Assembly: GCF_002865645.1 (NCBI RefSeq)
Contig: NW_020194624.1
Span: 124,001 to 188,000 of the forward strand
DNA length: 64,000 bases
Direction: 5' to 3'
From: Hyaloscypha bicolor E
Taxonomy: Eukaryota > Ascomycota > Leotiomycetes > Helotiales > Hyaloscyphaceae
The stretch's first letter is position 1. Every line of letters begins with the position of its first letter. A program made the translations under genes and the position numbers. Below, piece after piece: positions 44,830 to 59,104 of the stretch. Under the pieces are notes generated by a model. The model was not told the DNA's origin. It worked only from the letters and a program-made list of their open reading frames with translations, and searched no databases.

Positions 44830-45060
44830 TATTATGGGTACGGCATTTAGGGCTTGGAAAGCAAGATAGAAGGTCCCTTATAAAGACGATTCAAAGCTAA
44901 AGGAGGGAAGACTAGAATATAGGAGGCTATAGGCTTAAGTACACCCATAGTAAGCTAGCCCTTAAGGGGCCTAGTATCCTAAATATCTCTATATATATTC
45001 CTATACTAGCTATCAGGTAACTATATCAGGTAACGAGAACGTCAGAACCTGAATTATAAT
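44830..45060 (+). mobile_element. solo LTR-like sequence related to family E
   Basis: Starts TATTATGGGTACGGCATT, shares GGGCTTGGAAAGCAAGATAG with E copies, then diverges (GGGGCCTAGTATCC). Ends approximately at 45060. Also GC-rich for the block. It lies 90 bp from, and in opposite orientation to, E copy 2. Confidence 0.5.
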
Positions 45061-48000
45061 ACTTTTCGAGCTTTACTATATTATTATTTAGATTTCTAGT
45101 AAATATTTATAAAATATTAATATAAAGAATAGTATTCTTAAAAGAAATACTTATAATATAAAGTAATTTCTATAAGTACTTTAATAATACTTTAGTAATT
45201 AGTATTTTACTAACTTCGGGAAGTTTATTAGTATATATATTAGTAAACTTAAGAAATATAATTAAAGCTAAATACTATATTAGAAAAGTATAATTAGACT
45301 CTAATTCTTTTTTATAATATTATTAAATAAATAATCGGGTATTTACTATAAATAGAATATTATAAGAGCCAGAATAAGTTTTTTTTACTTGAGTTTTATT
45401 ATAAAATAATTCTAAAATAAATTATTCTAGCTAATCTCAATATTATTAATAATAAATTCTATTATATGCGAATTTAATTAGTATTATAAACCTCTTATTA
45501 CTAGATAGAATTCTTATATTACGACTTATTATTTAAATTATATTCTAGAATAATTGAATTATTTTTATTTTATATATTAATATTTGTATTATTAATCTTA
45601 ACTTAAGCAGCCTTTAAAAATAATAATAAAAGCAGACTACTATTATTAAACCAGAGATTAATAGAATTAGAATTATATTACTAGCTATTAATTACTCTAA
45701 TTAGACTTGGCCTTATATAATTAGAATTAATTTTTTGAAACTAGACTATATTAATTATAATTTTATTCGAGATTAATATTACTAATAGCTCTTTTTATAT
45801 TACCTAGAATATTATATTATAGTATTAGAGATATCTAATATTTTTTATAAAGCCGAAATTCTAATTATACTTAACTAACTTTATTTTAATTTGATTTATA
45901 TTTTCGTAATATTATAAAAGGAAAATATTAAGAAAATTAATAGATTTTAATTCACGAAATTTCAAAATACTTGTATTAATAGAAATCTTATTAAATACTT
46001 TCTTACTAAAATTAATATAATAGCCCTTAATATAGAAATATATTATTTTATTAGATATAATTCTTTCTTTATTAAAATTATATTTAATATATCTTTATTT
46101 TTTTATTTTGAAATATATAATATAAGCAAATATATTTAATTTGAAAAAAGCTTAAAGCAAGTTATATAGAATCTTATTACTTAGAAAAAGTAATAATAAA
46201 TAAGATCTAATATTTATATAAGTTATTTTAATATATTAGATAAAAAAGTTAAGATACTTTATATATATTAAATTAAGAGAATTAATACTACTTTAATAAA
46301 ACTAGAGTTTAGAAAAGTAATAATATAAGAGATTTTATTTAATCTAAATTCAGGTTAGTAAATTAGTTTTATATAATTAAAGAAAGAAAGCTTACTAAAA
46401 GTTTATTTTTCTTTATATTAATTTTATAAATACTCTTTAAAATTATTCTAATTTAATATTAATATAAATAATATTAGTTAATGCCTTTTTATCTAAAACA
46501 TTTTTATAAATATATAGAGCTTATTTAAAGCAAATATACTAATTAAACTTATTTGTCTTATTTACTAATTTTAGTAATTCCTTAATTAAGTATTTATATA
46601 TATTTTTATCTTAATTATATATAAGACTATATTAGTATATTTAAATTCTTATAATATTAAAGATATATATTTTATTAATAGTTTTAAAATCTAGCCTAAA
46701 AGCCCGGGCTTTCGATTTCTCTAATTTATTAAATAGCTTTATAAGAGAAAAAAAGGCCTTTATTTAATATTAAATAAATTAAAAATATTTAAGAACTATT
46801 AAATGTATTTAATAATTATAATTTATTATAATAATTAATATATTAGAAATAAATAATAAAGAATTAGTAAATAAAGATTAATTAAAATAGTTTTAAAAAA
46901 GCTATTAAAAGACATATAAAAGTATATATATTTCGAGATATAACTAGAGGATATTTATATATTTATAATAGCTTATAAGTAATCTAGGCTATTTAATTAA
47001 GTAAATAATTATACTAATAATAAATAACTTTAAATTATTTTAATTAAAACTTCTATTACTAAAGATTTCTTATTTTATCTAAATATATTATTAATATAAA
47101 TTAATTTATATTTTATTAGAAATATATTAACTTGAAATTTCGGGCTATTTTAGGCTAAATATCTTTAGACTTAATATCTTTAAATATTCTTAATAATATT
47201 AACTTTACTTTAATAAGCTTCGAAATAAGTTTCTTTATATTACTAATAGCTTTCTTTAATAATTTCCTATATTTTAGAAAGAATGAGAAAAAATAGATTA
47301 AATTTTGGTTCTAATATATTACTAGTAAACTCTTTTATTAATTATTTAATTCTTTTAGCCTTTTTCTTCTAACTTATTATAGCTTTATAGGCCTTTATAT
47401 TATTTTTTAATTAAATATTCTTAAGAAAAGTAATATTCTCTTATATGGGCTTAAAAATAAAATAAAAGAAATTAGTTATTATTATATTATTAATAAGCCT
47501 AAGCTTAATCTTTTTATTTATATAACTAGATTATATAAGTACTTTATTAAGACATATAATATAATTAGTAGTTATAATTAAGATTTGGCCTTTTTATAAC
47601 CTTATATTATTAATAATATTTAAGAAAGTAAATAAAAATAAATTTCTAGAAGCAAATTTATTTTATTAAAAAAGAAAGCTAGTTATAATCTAAAAGAAGT
47701 TCTTGGTTTTAATATCTTAATTAGAACTAATAATATTAATATCCTCTAATAAAATAATAGAATAACTTAAAAGCTTATTAAATAGGCTCTTTAGGCTAGC
47801 TTTATTAATAATAGTATTAGTTTATTAGTAATATATAATACTATTATATATTTGTAAAATATTATTTATATAAAATTAGTAAAGTTATTATTTAGAAGTA
47901 GGAATTATAATATTATAGTATTAATATATAATCCCTAAATCTGCTAAGCCTAAAGGGGTCTAGCCTACTAGTCGAATTACTAATAGGATATAAGATTACA

Positions 48001-48490
48001 TAATTATATCTTGTATCTTATATCCTATTACTTATATCCTATTACTTATATCCTATTACTTATATCTCATATCTCGTATCTCGTAACTATATATATAACT
48101 CCTAAAAGAATAGCTATACTAATACTAGAAACTCTTTAAAAAACGAGAAAAATAGTATTTCTTTCTAATTATATATAAATTCCCTAATCCAGCCTAGTAC
48201 TAGATTTCCTAAATACTTTATATATTTATATTACTTCTAAGGTTTTAGTTATATACTAAAGGCTATAGCCTTTTATATATAACTTTTTCTCTTATAATAT
48301 CCTCCTATTCCAAATATCTATTTCCTATTCTATTTATACTTGACTTATTTCTTTATATCTAATTATATAATATTTGTATTAATTAGGTACTTAAGGGTAT
48401 TTATTAGCTTCGATTTTATTATAGAATTAGTAGGATTTAATTCTTTCTTAATTTATTTGACTTCTATAATCTCTTATTATTTATATATTT
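45061..48490 (-). mobile_element. copia-like element B2, 5' part, minus strand
   Basis: The 5' LTR is taken as 48127-48490, matching 19831-20315 of B1; directly inside it 47920-48126 matches the 5' untranslated end of B1 (TCTGCTAAGCCTAAAGGGGT). The body leftwards is strongly AT-rich and ends against the E-like LTR at about 45060. A TATCCTATTACTTA repeat (16-bp step, three copies) lies at 48015-48065. No open frame. Assignment of the inner part to family B rests on position rather than readable domains. Confidence 0.5.
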
Positions 48491-51400
48491 AGTATAGTAT
48501 AGCAGGCCGTATTTATTAAAAATTATATTATTTTAGTAGTTTTAAGGTTTAGGTTATATAATAAAGGCTATAGCCTTTTATATATAACTTATAGAAATCA
48601 TATAAGAAAGCTGGTTTTTCTATAGATTTAGAGAATAATTCTTTATAAATATTTAATTAATTAAGCTTTTATATACTATATACTATTTATACTTTACTAT
48701 TTATATTTTTAATTTATTATTTTGCTATTAAATTACGTTTTGTATTCTAGTATACTTTATATAGGTTTTTGTCTTATTATAGTTTCCTTTTTATATATTT
48801 TATAATAAGTAATATAGGGAGAATAGAAACTTTATAATTAAGATAATACTTTTATAAAGTTCTGAGAAATGTCTATAAGGCGAATTATTAGCTTAGTAAG
48901 TTAGGAGAGAAAAGGGCTATTATAATACCTTAAGCCTAAGGCCAAAATATTAAGGATATATAAGTATTAATTTCAGTATCTTATATTAATTTCTGATATA
49001 TCTAGTAACTTGGATACAGATTAGCCGCAAGATATAGTTACTAGTATAGTATATAGGAGTAGTAGAAATAGAGGCTAATTATAAAAGAAAAAAAAGCAGA
49101 GAAAATAGAATAAGAAAAATTATATTAAGATAATATAAGTTAGACCTTAATTAGAATTAGACTTTAGTATTCGGAAATAAAGTTATATTATTAATTTATA
49201 TATTATTTTTAGTTATAGTAAAAACTAGAATAAAGATAGTATTAGTTTTAGTAAAAAAGCTTATTTCTAAATCCGGAAAAGATATTTAAAAGAGAAAATA
49301 TCCTTAATTTTAAATAAAATAATAAATAGGAATCGGAAATAAGAATTAAAAAGAAATCGGAAATAAGAAATTATATAAATAAACTAGAGAAGCTTCTAGA
49401 AAAAGAAATAGATACTAAATAGAAAAATAAAAGAGAATTCAGAAAAGTCAGAAAAATTAGCGAAATTATATTTATTATTATTACTTTTAATAGTATTAAT
49501 AGGTATATCTAGTTTAGTAAAATCAAGGGAAAATATTATAGGTATTAAGCTAAAGAAATAGAAAAGAGAGTATAAGTAATAGAAATAAGACTAGAAAAGC
49601 TATTATTTTATTACTATTAATATTAAAACTCGAATCTTAACTATATCTATTATTATTAACTAGTTTCTCTCTAATTCCGGTTCTCAAACCAAAAAATATA
49701 CTTAAATAAGAAGTTAGTTCTTTAGGAACCTTATTAGTAGAAGTCTCAAGTACGGAAACTTTATAATTAATTATAGAGGAAATTATTAAAATTAATATAG
49801 CTAAGAATAAGTATATACTAGTACCGGGTTTAAATCTACTATTTATAAGAGCTTCTAAAGTACTATGGTTTCAGGAAAGTAATATTTCTATATTCTTGGA
49901 ATAGTATATAGATATATATAAGAACTATTATATTTCTAATAATACTAAAAAAGAGAGAATTATTTATTATATTTCTTCTATTTATAAGAATTAGATTAAG
50001 GCTATACCGGAGTACTATATTAATAATCTAGGAGATTACTAGAAAACTAAGTTCTTTAAGGCCTTACTAAAGGAATTCCGAGAATATAACTAGAAAATAT
50101 TCAAAATTAGCTATAACTTTCTTAATTAGATTATTATATAAGCCCAAAATAGAGAAATCTTATCTAAATCTTATATTAATATACTTAATAAAGTATTAAA
50201 AGAATTACTAAAAAGGAAAGAAATAAATAAAATTACTTAGTACCGAGAATTTATAAGAGAATTATCTATTCTAGTAAGAAATTATATTCTTAAAAATATA
50301 AACTTCAAGCCTATAGATATTTCTATCTATAAATATAATAAGATATATAAGAAGATAGTAATATTCTATTAGTATAAAAAGAAGAAATACTATTTTAATA
50401 TTACTAATAATTCAGATATATTTAGACTTAGATAAGAATACTTGAATATAGTAGTCTATAATATAGTTCTTAAGCCAGAAAATAATTATTCTTTACTAGT
50501 TTCTCCTATTATACTTCCTAAAGCTATTATAGATATAGATAAGAAAAGAACCTAGCCTATAACTAATTATATAAAACTTATTAAAAGTAGTAAATCTAAA
50601 AGAAATAATATTAACTAGCTAGTAAAAAGTCTAGAAAAACTATCTATTACTATTATAACTTAAGAGAACCTATAAAAACAACTTAATATAGCTATTATTA
50701 TAATTCGAGAGAATATTTATAGCCTATTTATATAATCTAATTAATTATAGTAAGTATAATAAGTATAATAGTATTAATAGCCTAGTAAATATAATTCGGG
50801 TTTTTGAGGAAAATATACTAGAAATTATAGTAAAGAATATAAAGAATACTATAATAGCTATAGTAATTGAGCTAGATTAGATAAAGAATCTAAATAACTA
50901 TATTCTAGAGGAAGTTTGTTTCAAGTATAATTAGAAAATACTACTTAAGTTAATATAGCTTATAATATAGATCTAGAACTAAAAGAACGAATTTACTATA
51001 GTTATTATAATAAGAATAAGAATAATAATATTAATTCAGAATATATTTATATTTCTTAGTTCTATTACCTATTAATAAAAGAACTTATAAACTATAAATA
51101 TATTTACTAATTTAATAAAAGATAATATAAAGGGCTATTTAAGGCTAGATAAGAAAGTATTTCCTTTTTCCTTACTAGTAAGTACTAGTAATTTAACTAA
51201 ATTATTTCCCAAGTCCGAGAAGAAGAATTTAATTATAACTTAAATACTTAACTAAAAAATATCTAGAGATTAATAAGAAATACCTAGTTTACTAGGCAAG
51301 AAAGAGAAAAAGAAACTAGCTAACCGGGATCTATATATAGAAGCAAGCAAGTTATATTAAAGGAATCTAAATAGCCGCTTTACTTTAAAGGAAATTATAT

Positions 51401-53149
51401 TAGAATTACTAATACTTTAGATTCTAGAATTAATAAATAGTACTAAGATTTAGCTATAAATAGTATTTCTATTAATACTATAACGGGTTCCTTATTAAAG
51501 AGAAAAAGAAAAGAGATAGAAATAGCTCAAGAGGTTTTCCGAAAACAAGCTAGAGTAAAAAAGAAGCTATTTTATATAAGAGGCCAGAAAAGTACTATTC
51601 TAAGAAATAATAGATAAGAAAATGGCTTAGCTAAGAATATAAATATTAATATTTCCGGAAATAAATAAAATAAATTAGAAATCTAGTATATTCTTAATTA
51701 TAATAAGTATAGGATTCCTGAAGTTAATAATATTCTAATAAGACTACTAAAGAAAATAACTATTCTATTTCCAAGAACTTAGAAAAAAACGAGAATACTT
51801 ATTAATATCTTAAAAATACTAGATCTAGCTATTATATTTTAGAATTAATAGATTAAGAATAATACTTCCTATCTTATTATCTTATAAATAGGAAATACTA
51901 TTATATTAAGTATAATTAAATATACTAGAAAATCTATAAAACTAGTAGCTATAGCTTAAGTAATAGATAAAATATTTAAGGAATTAGAAATACTAGCTCA
52001 GATATCTAATACTAATAAAATTATTTGATTTAAAAGTAATAGTATTAATATTTAAATATTACTAGTTTATAAATATATTATATAATCTCTATATCTCTAA
52101 TTTATATTTCGAGAACTTTAAGGAAATATTAAATATAAAGAAATAATTAATACTAGAGCTAAAATTAATATTCTTTCCGAAAAGATTTCTAGAAGTATTA
52201 GTAAAATAATATATAATACTATAGATTATTAAATATCTATTATTACTAGAGTAGAATTTGAATTTATAGAAATAGTAAAGTTTAGAGCTAAGGTTATAAA
52301 TAAAGTAAGATATAAGAATATATTCTTTCTAGTTAAAGAAGCTTTAAAGATCCTGCTTAGTTAATTATTCTTAATAAAAATAAAGATAAATATTATATAT
52401 AGAAGTAATAGTTTATAGAATAGAAGACTTACTAATCCTAAAAATAATTAGAATACCTATACTATTATAATTATTTCACTTTTAAAGAATACTAGAAAAT
52501 AGAAGAAAGTAATAGTTTAAGAGTACTAAGCTCCTAGAGTTAAGGAATTAAGTAATATAGAATAGAAAACTAAAAATAAAAAATAAAAATAGAGTCTGGT
52601 ATTATAACTAGTAATAATATTAGAGGAAATAAAAAGATATCGGGATTTTCTATAGATTTTTTTATTTTGGGTTTAGAAGTTTAAGAAATTAATAATATTT
52701 TTAAAGAAATTAAAATAAAAAAGGCTCTAATTAGAATATTATTAAGAATAGTTCCGGATTTAATAGAAAAAGAAATAAAAAGAATATTAAGTAAAAATAT
52801 TTCTAAAGAAAAAATAAAATAGTATTTCCTAATAATAAAGAAATATATTCCCGAAATTAAGAAATATAGAACCTAAAACTAGAAAGATTTCTAGAATATA
52901 TAAGAGCTTAAGGAAAATATATTAAAATACCGAATAAAAAGGCACTTTTTGTATCTAACTAGAAAGAAGCTAAATAGGAAAGTTATAAATTCCGGAGATT
53001 AGATAAAAAGAATACTAGAGAAAATAGCTATAGCTTTTAAAGAAAAAAATAATAATTATAGTTTATTTCTAGTTATAAGAATATATAAAATAAAGAATAA
53101 GAAGATTTAACTAGTAGATACTAATAATAGAACTAGAGAAGGCCCTAGT

Positions 53150-54780
53150 AAATATCCGGACTAGTTTAAAAGATCTAAAGCTAGAGAATACTTATAGAAA
53201 TATATTAAGAAATATAAGAACTATTTTTTACTAAGGATATTAGCTATTCTAAAAGATTTATAACTTATTCCGGAATGTCTTAAATAATTAGATATTAGTA
53301 ATTAGCTCTAGGAAAAGAAACTAGCTATATTCCAAGAATTAATAATTAATTAGGAAAGTATAATTATATTTAATTAAAAAGAAATAGGAAAAGTCTATAA
53401 GAATATTAGTTTACTTATTCTAATTAAGACTATTAAGTATAAGACCTAGTAAGAGAAGAATTTCCTATATTCTAAAGCTCTAGTACTAGTAATAATAAAA
53501 ATACTATTAAAATATCTAGATTATAAAGTTCTTAAGAAATATAATAAACCTTACTAAAATCTATAGTTCTTAATTATAAAGAAAGTTACTAGAACTTATA
53601 GACTAATTAATACTATTATAAAAATAAATTTAGTAACTTTATAAAATACTAATTTATTTCCATTTACTAATAAGATCTCAGAGAAATTTACTAAATATAC
53701 TTATATTTCTTTAATTAATTTCTTTTCTGGATATAATTAACTTATATTAGATACTTATAGTAGAGATTTAACTATATTTATAATATTTCTGGAACTATTA
53801 AGAATAACTATATTATTTTAGGAAGCTACTAATTCTATTATATAATTTATATGAGTTATTATAATTATTTTAGAGAATCTATTTCCTAAAATCGCTATAC
53901 TATTTTTTAATAATATTAGAGTTAAGGAACCTTATATAGACTATAATAGATAGCTTATTTTATCTAAAATTTAATGTTTTATATTTGAATATCTTTAAAA
54001 TCTAGATATAATCTTAGATAGAATTAAATAAGCTAAAGCTAGTATTAGAGAAAAATCGCAATTCTATTATAATAATATAGTTATTATTAGCTTTATTTAT
54101 AGAGTACTTAAAAGAAGCCTTTTAAGCTCAGGAATTACTAAGATATTAAGATAGAAATATTATAATAGTATAACTAAAGGTAAGGTATTTATTGAAATTA
54201 TTATTTACTATTATATTTAGATTAAAGGCTTTATAATTATTATTAAACTCATTTACTACTTAATAAGAAAAGATATAATATAGAACTAGGGCAATAAATA
54301 AGTACTAGCTATATAAATTCTTTAAGAAAAGCTTATTATTATTCTAATATTTTATAAGTTATATTATAATTTATTAGAAGATTAGGGAATAATTATATTA
54401 GTAATAGATACTAGTCTAGATAAATAGGGCGGAACTCTTAATTAATATAATAATAAAGGAAAAAAGAAAGTTATATAATATAAGTCTAGAATCTGAAATA
54501 ATACTAAATAGAGATATAATATTACTAAAAGAAAATACCGAGGGCTAGTAAAGTATTTATAGAAAGTATAATTCTGGCTATATAGAATTTATTTTATCCT
54601 TAAACTAGATACTAATATACTTGTTATATAGCTAAATAAAGTAGCTATAGATCTTCTTGGAACTCTAGTTATTTATTAGCTAGTATGAATTTAATTATTT
54701 GACTTTAAAATTAAGTATATTAAAGGAATTAAATATATTATTACTAATAGATTATTGAAATATCTATAGTAAGAAGGCAA
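53150..54780 (+). pseudogene. reverse transcriptase / RNase H of element C
   Basis: Readable residues: TRTYRLINTIIKINLVTL, ISEKFTKYTYISLINFFSGY (near 53680), LILDTYSRDLTIFIIFLELL, ILENLFPKIAILFFNNIRVK (near 53870-53930; the FLDD-type catalytic pair is now NN). RNase H: VIDTSLDK near 54400 and later a FDFKIKYIKGI-type end near 54700. Fits gypsy RT; the catalytic aspartates are lost. Confidence 0.7.
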
Positions 54781-55239
54781 TACTAAAGATAATAAGAATA
54801 TTAATAAATAATTAGTAATAAAGCTTAATATTATTAAAATAGTACTTATTAGATAAAAGGTTTAATTAAAGGAAATAATTCCGGTTTAGTTATATAATAT
54901 TATTTTAAGGAATCTGACTTCTAAGCCCTTTATTAAATATTTGAATAATAGTATCTAATTACTAGAGATTAATAATTAGAACCTTATTATATCTAAAAGC
55001 AAATTAGTAATATTAAAAAATAATAAAATCCGGAAGTTATATAATAAAAACTATAGCCTTTTATATATAACCTCTAGTAAAATAATAAATAATAATACTA
55101 ACTCCTATACTTTATTTAATAACCCGACTATTTTACTAGATTCTTTAGATAATAGCTATTCTGAATAATACTAAAGTATTATATAATACCTTATAATACT
55201 TTCTAGACTAGAAGAAATATCTAGAGCCAAGTTTTAAAA

Positions 55240-56330
55240 GTTAAATAAAGAAGCTTTGAATTATAATATAAGAAATTAATTACTATAAAGAGTAATATTC
55301 AAAATATATCTGCCTTAGCTTATTATTAATAATTAAGAATAAAGAGAAATTATTATTAAAGAGCTATATAATAAGATTAAATATACCAGAAAAGAAAGTA
55401 CTTTTTACTTAGTAGCTAGCTATTATTACTAGAAAGATTATTATAACTATATATGGAAATATATTAATACTTATAAGATTTATTAGTATAAGAATAAAAG
55501 AAGATAAGAAGAAGCTTTATATCTAATAAAAGCTATATTTCTTTTCTATTACCTTGAGATTAATATAGTTAAATTACTAGACTATAAAGGATATAATTTA
55601 CTAGTTATTACTAGAAATGACTTCTCAGGATAAGTTAAGACTAGATTTTTAAAGAACCTAACTAGTAAGAAGATTACTAAGTTTATTTAGGAAAAAATCA
55701 TTTATAGATATAGTTTATTTAGCTAGCTTAAGGTAAATAGCGGATTGGAATTTAAAAAAGTAGTAATTCAGGAATTTAATAAGCTAGGAATTAATAGAAT
55801 TATTATTTTGGCCTATAATTTCAAGAGAAATAGTATAATTAAAAGAGGATATTAACTAATTATTTAAGTACTTATAATATTTATAATAGATAGAAAGAAG
55901 CCTTAGGTAGATTTAGTATTATATATTTTATTTACTAACTGAGTTACTATATATAAACTAACTAGATTTATTTCCTTTTATATAATCTATAATAAAGAAG
56001 TTATATTATTTATAGAAATATACTTTCTAGTCTAGAAAATACTTAAATAGAATAAAATCTATAATAAAGAAATACTTCTAAAGATATATATAAAGCAAAT
56101 ATAAATAAGAGATAAAGATATTAAAGATATTAAAATAAAGAAAAATAAATAATACTAAAAGAGAAAGAAGTAATTTAATACTATTTACTAGATTTATTTG
56201 AAATCTATTTCCGAAAAGAATCTAGTTCTTATATATAATATTAAATTAATAGATTAAGACAAGTTAAGGAATATAAAACTATTATATTACTAGCTTGGCC
56301 CGTATAGAATAAGATATATAAATTAACTAA
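55240..56330 (+). pseudogene. integrase of element C
   Basis: Zinc-binding part FYLVASYYQKDYYNYIWKYI, NTYKIYQYK (near 55400-55490; Cys codons mutated to Tyr). Core: LDYKGYNLLVITRNDFSGQV (55580), FIQEKIIYRYSLFSQLKVNS, GLEFKKVVIQEFNKLGINRI (55700-55790), then VDLVLYILFTNQVTIYKLTR. Order RT then integrase identifies a gypsy-type element. TAA/TAG replace Gln codons. Confidence 0.7.
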
Positions 56331-57203
56331 AAGAATACTATATACTAGAAGAATTTAATAGTATTATATTTTAAAGAATATATACTAGAAATTAATTTAA
56401 ATAGTTTATTAAAAGAAATAGATTCTAGTACTTCCCTAAAAACAAAATTAATAATAAGTATATACTTATAAATAAACGTTTTAAAATAGATATAGAACTA
56501 GAAAAAAAAGTAGTTATAAAGTACTATAAGCAAAATAATACTTAGGAGATTAAGAAAGCTACTAGTATTATTATATATATTTTAGAGTTACTGGAATTAG
56601 AGAAAATAAAGTATATTTCTTTTATAAAGAACTAGGAAAAAGTATTTAATAATAGGGGCTTTTCTTAACCTAAAATAAAGCTTATTATCTTTAATTCTTT
56701 ATATATCTTTTAAATTTTCCTTCTAACTATTATTTATAACCTTTAGAGAATATTATTATTAGATTACTATTCTAGAAGTTAAATAAACTTTACTATTACT
56801 TATTTCTTACTATTATCTAATTACTATTACTAGATAGTATTCTTAATATATGAAATTCTATTATTAGATCTTAGAAATCAAATATAAAGTATTTCTTTTA
56901 GTATAAAAATAAATAAAGAAGTCGAGAGATTATCTTATAGACTCTTAATTCCGAATTATAATAATAGATAGTAATTATATTTGGAATTAAGAAAAAAAGA
57001 AAAAAAGAAAAAGAGTTTTTTATATATATTTTACTAAAGGCAATTTTTAGAAAGCTTTATTTATCTTTTTAACTAGCTATTCTTATGGCTTATACTAGTC
57101 TAAAGCTTAATTATAATATTTATAGATCTCGATTTTAACTTAAATTACTATTATAAGTTTCCTTATAATATCTAAATAAACTTCCTAATTAGAAGTTATA
57201 TAT

Positions 57204-57751
57204 TATAATAGGTATATATAATAGTATATAAACAGGTATTAGATATTATAAATCTAGTTTCCTATTTTAGATAAAGCTTGTAATTAGAATTATATAAGTA
57301 ATTAGAATTATATAAGTAATTAGAATTATATAAGTAATTAGAATTATATAAGTAATTAGAATTATATAAGTAATGTAATTAGAATTATATAAGTAATTAG
57401 AATTATATAAGTAATTAGAATTATATAAGTAATTAGAATTATATAAGTAATTAGAATTATATAAGTAATTAGAATTATATAAGTAATTAGAATTATATAA
57501 GTAATTAGAATTATATAAGTAATTAGAATTATATAAATTATATGGGATTATGTTTCCTAGTTAAGTAAAGTACTTTATAGACTTGGCTAAGTACTAGGGA
57601 ATATATAGGGAAATGCTTCTAGCTTTAGAAAGAGGTATTAATTAGTCTTTTATTAGAATTAATTCTTGGAATTAGTTATACTTATAAGTATTACTTTATA
57701 GCTTACTTATCTTAACTATTTATATATTACTTTACTATTATATATCTTATA
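57204..57751 (+). repeat. 5' LTR of A2, expanded to 548 bp
   Basis: Same ends as the A1 LTRs (TATAATAGG...ATATCTTATA) but 221 bp longer because of an internal tandem array. Confidence 0.85.
57281..57540. repeat. 18-bp minisatellite inside the A2 LTR, 14 copies
   Basis: Unit TAATTAGAATTATATAAG, nearly perfect, with one unit carrying an extra TAATG. A1 LTRs have two copies; its 5' LTR keeps the unmutated form CGATCGGAATCATATGGG, which differs from this unit only by C-to-T and G-to-A. Confidence 0.9.
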
Positions 57752-59104
57752 TTCTAATTAATCTAATCTTTAGGGAGTAGTTTATTACAAGATAATTAAG
57801 CTATTAATAGACAAAATATTAATAGCTAGAGTATTAATTAGAAGAAGCGCCTCTATTATTATTAGGGTAATCTAACCGGGTATCTAGGGAAGTACCTAGT
57901 TAAGTACTCTTTATATTACCTAATTAGGAAAAGAAAGTAGAACTCAGATATCCCTAGAACTAGTAGGTAGGATAATAATAATAGAGAAATTAGTAGCGGC
58001 TTACTATTATATTACTAAATTAGAAATAGAGATATAATAGAAAGAAGATCTAGAGAAACTAAAAGCTCAGATTTATTATTTTAAAGATATTTAAATACCT
58101 AATATAGAACCTATTATATCCCCGGTAGTATTTTTGGTTCGGAAGGCTCTAAAAACCCGAGAACTGCCTATTTACTAGGGAAAGAGTATTAAAGAAGCCC
58201 AGGACTTCTTTTATTAGACAGAATTAAAGTAATATAAAAACGGCGGGATTATCTAGGCTACTAATATAGTAAAAGTTATATATTATATTTCCTATTTTAA
58301 GAATATAGCCAGAAATATCTGGAAGTATAAGAAGTAATTAGTAGGTATTAATATTATAGATTAGGAGACCTTTATTAAATTTATAAAGAATTCTATCTTA
58401 GATCCAGAGAACTATAATAATAATACTCTTACTAAGTTTAAGAATACTAAATAATAGCCAGGCCAAAGTATCTAAAGCTTTATATCTTATTTAGATAGCT
58501 TATTAGATAACTTAGGATATACGGATTTATTATAAAAGCGGGATAACTTATTTAGTAGCTTAAAATAAGAGATCTAAAATAAGATTAATTATTAAGGAAA
58601 TACTTTATAAGAAAAGAAAAAGCTTATCTTTATTATTATAAGAATTAAGAATAATTTAAACCTATTAGCTTAACGGAAATATAATAATAAGCTAATAGGA
58701 TAATAAAAAGAAAGAAATAGGAGAAAAGAGAAAGAGAATAATAAAGGAAAATAAAAGAGAAATATATTTCTATTACGAAATTTATAAAACCGGAGTAATA
58801 AAGATATAGTAATAGGATCTAATATAATACCTATATTAGGATTTATAAGACCAGGTATAATTTATTTTACTTACTAGAAAGAGAATTATTATATTACTAC
58901 TTGCCCTAATTAAGGGAAACTAATTTACTATAATTATAATAAGTCTGGCTATAAAGTATATAAGTACCTAGAACTAAAGAAGCCGAGAAACGAGTATGCC
59001 CTATAATAGTTATATTCGTTTATATTATAGAAAGTAAGGCCCCTAAAATAAAAATAGTAATTAAGGTTATTATTAAGATAAGAAAAAGTAAATAAAGAAT
59101 TAGA

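Larger units (their letters stand above)
48491..57203 (+). mobile_element. gypsy-type retrotransposon C, RIP-degraded
   Basis: Plus-strand gag-pol remnants fill this segment: capsid-like residues near 49700-50700, RT near 53560-54000, RNase H near 54360-54720, and integrase near 55390-56000. Its LTRs were not recognised, so both borders are approximate (B2's LTR on the left, A2's LTR on the right). A palindromic AAGGCTATAGCCTT motif at about 48560 is shared with the B LTRs (19970, 48265) and, partly degraded, at 55045. Confidence 0.6.

Noticed and set aside
18525..57540. Short tandem repeats considered as a CRISPR array
   Set aside because: Units are directly adjacent with no unique spacers and the genome is eukaryotic.
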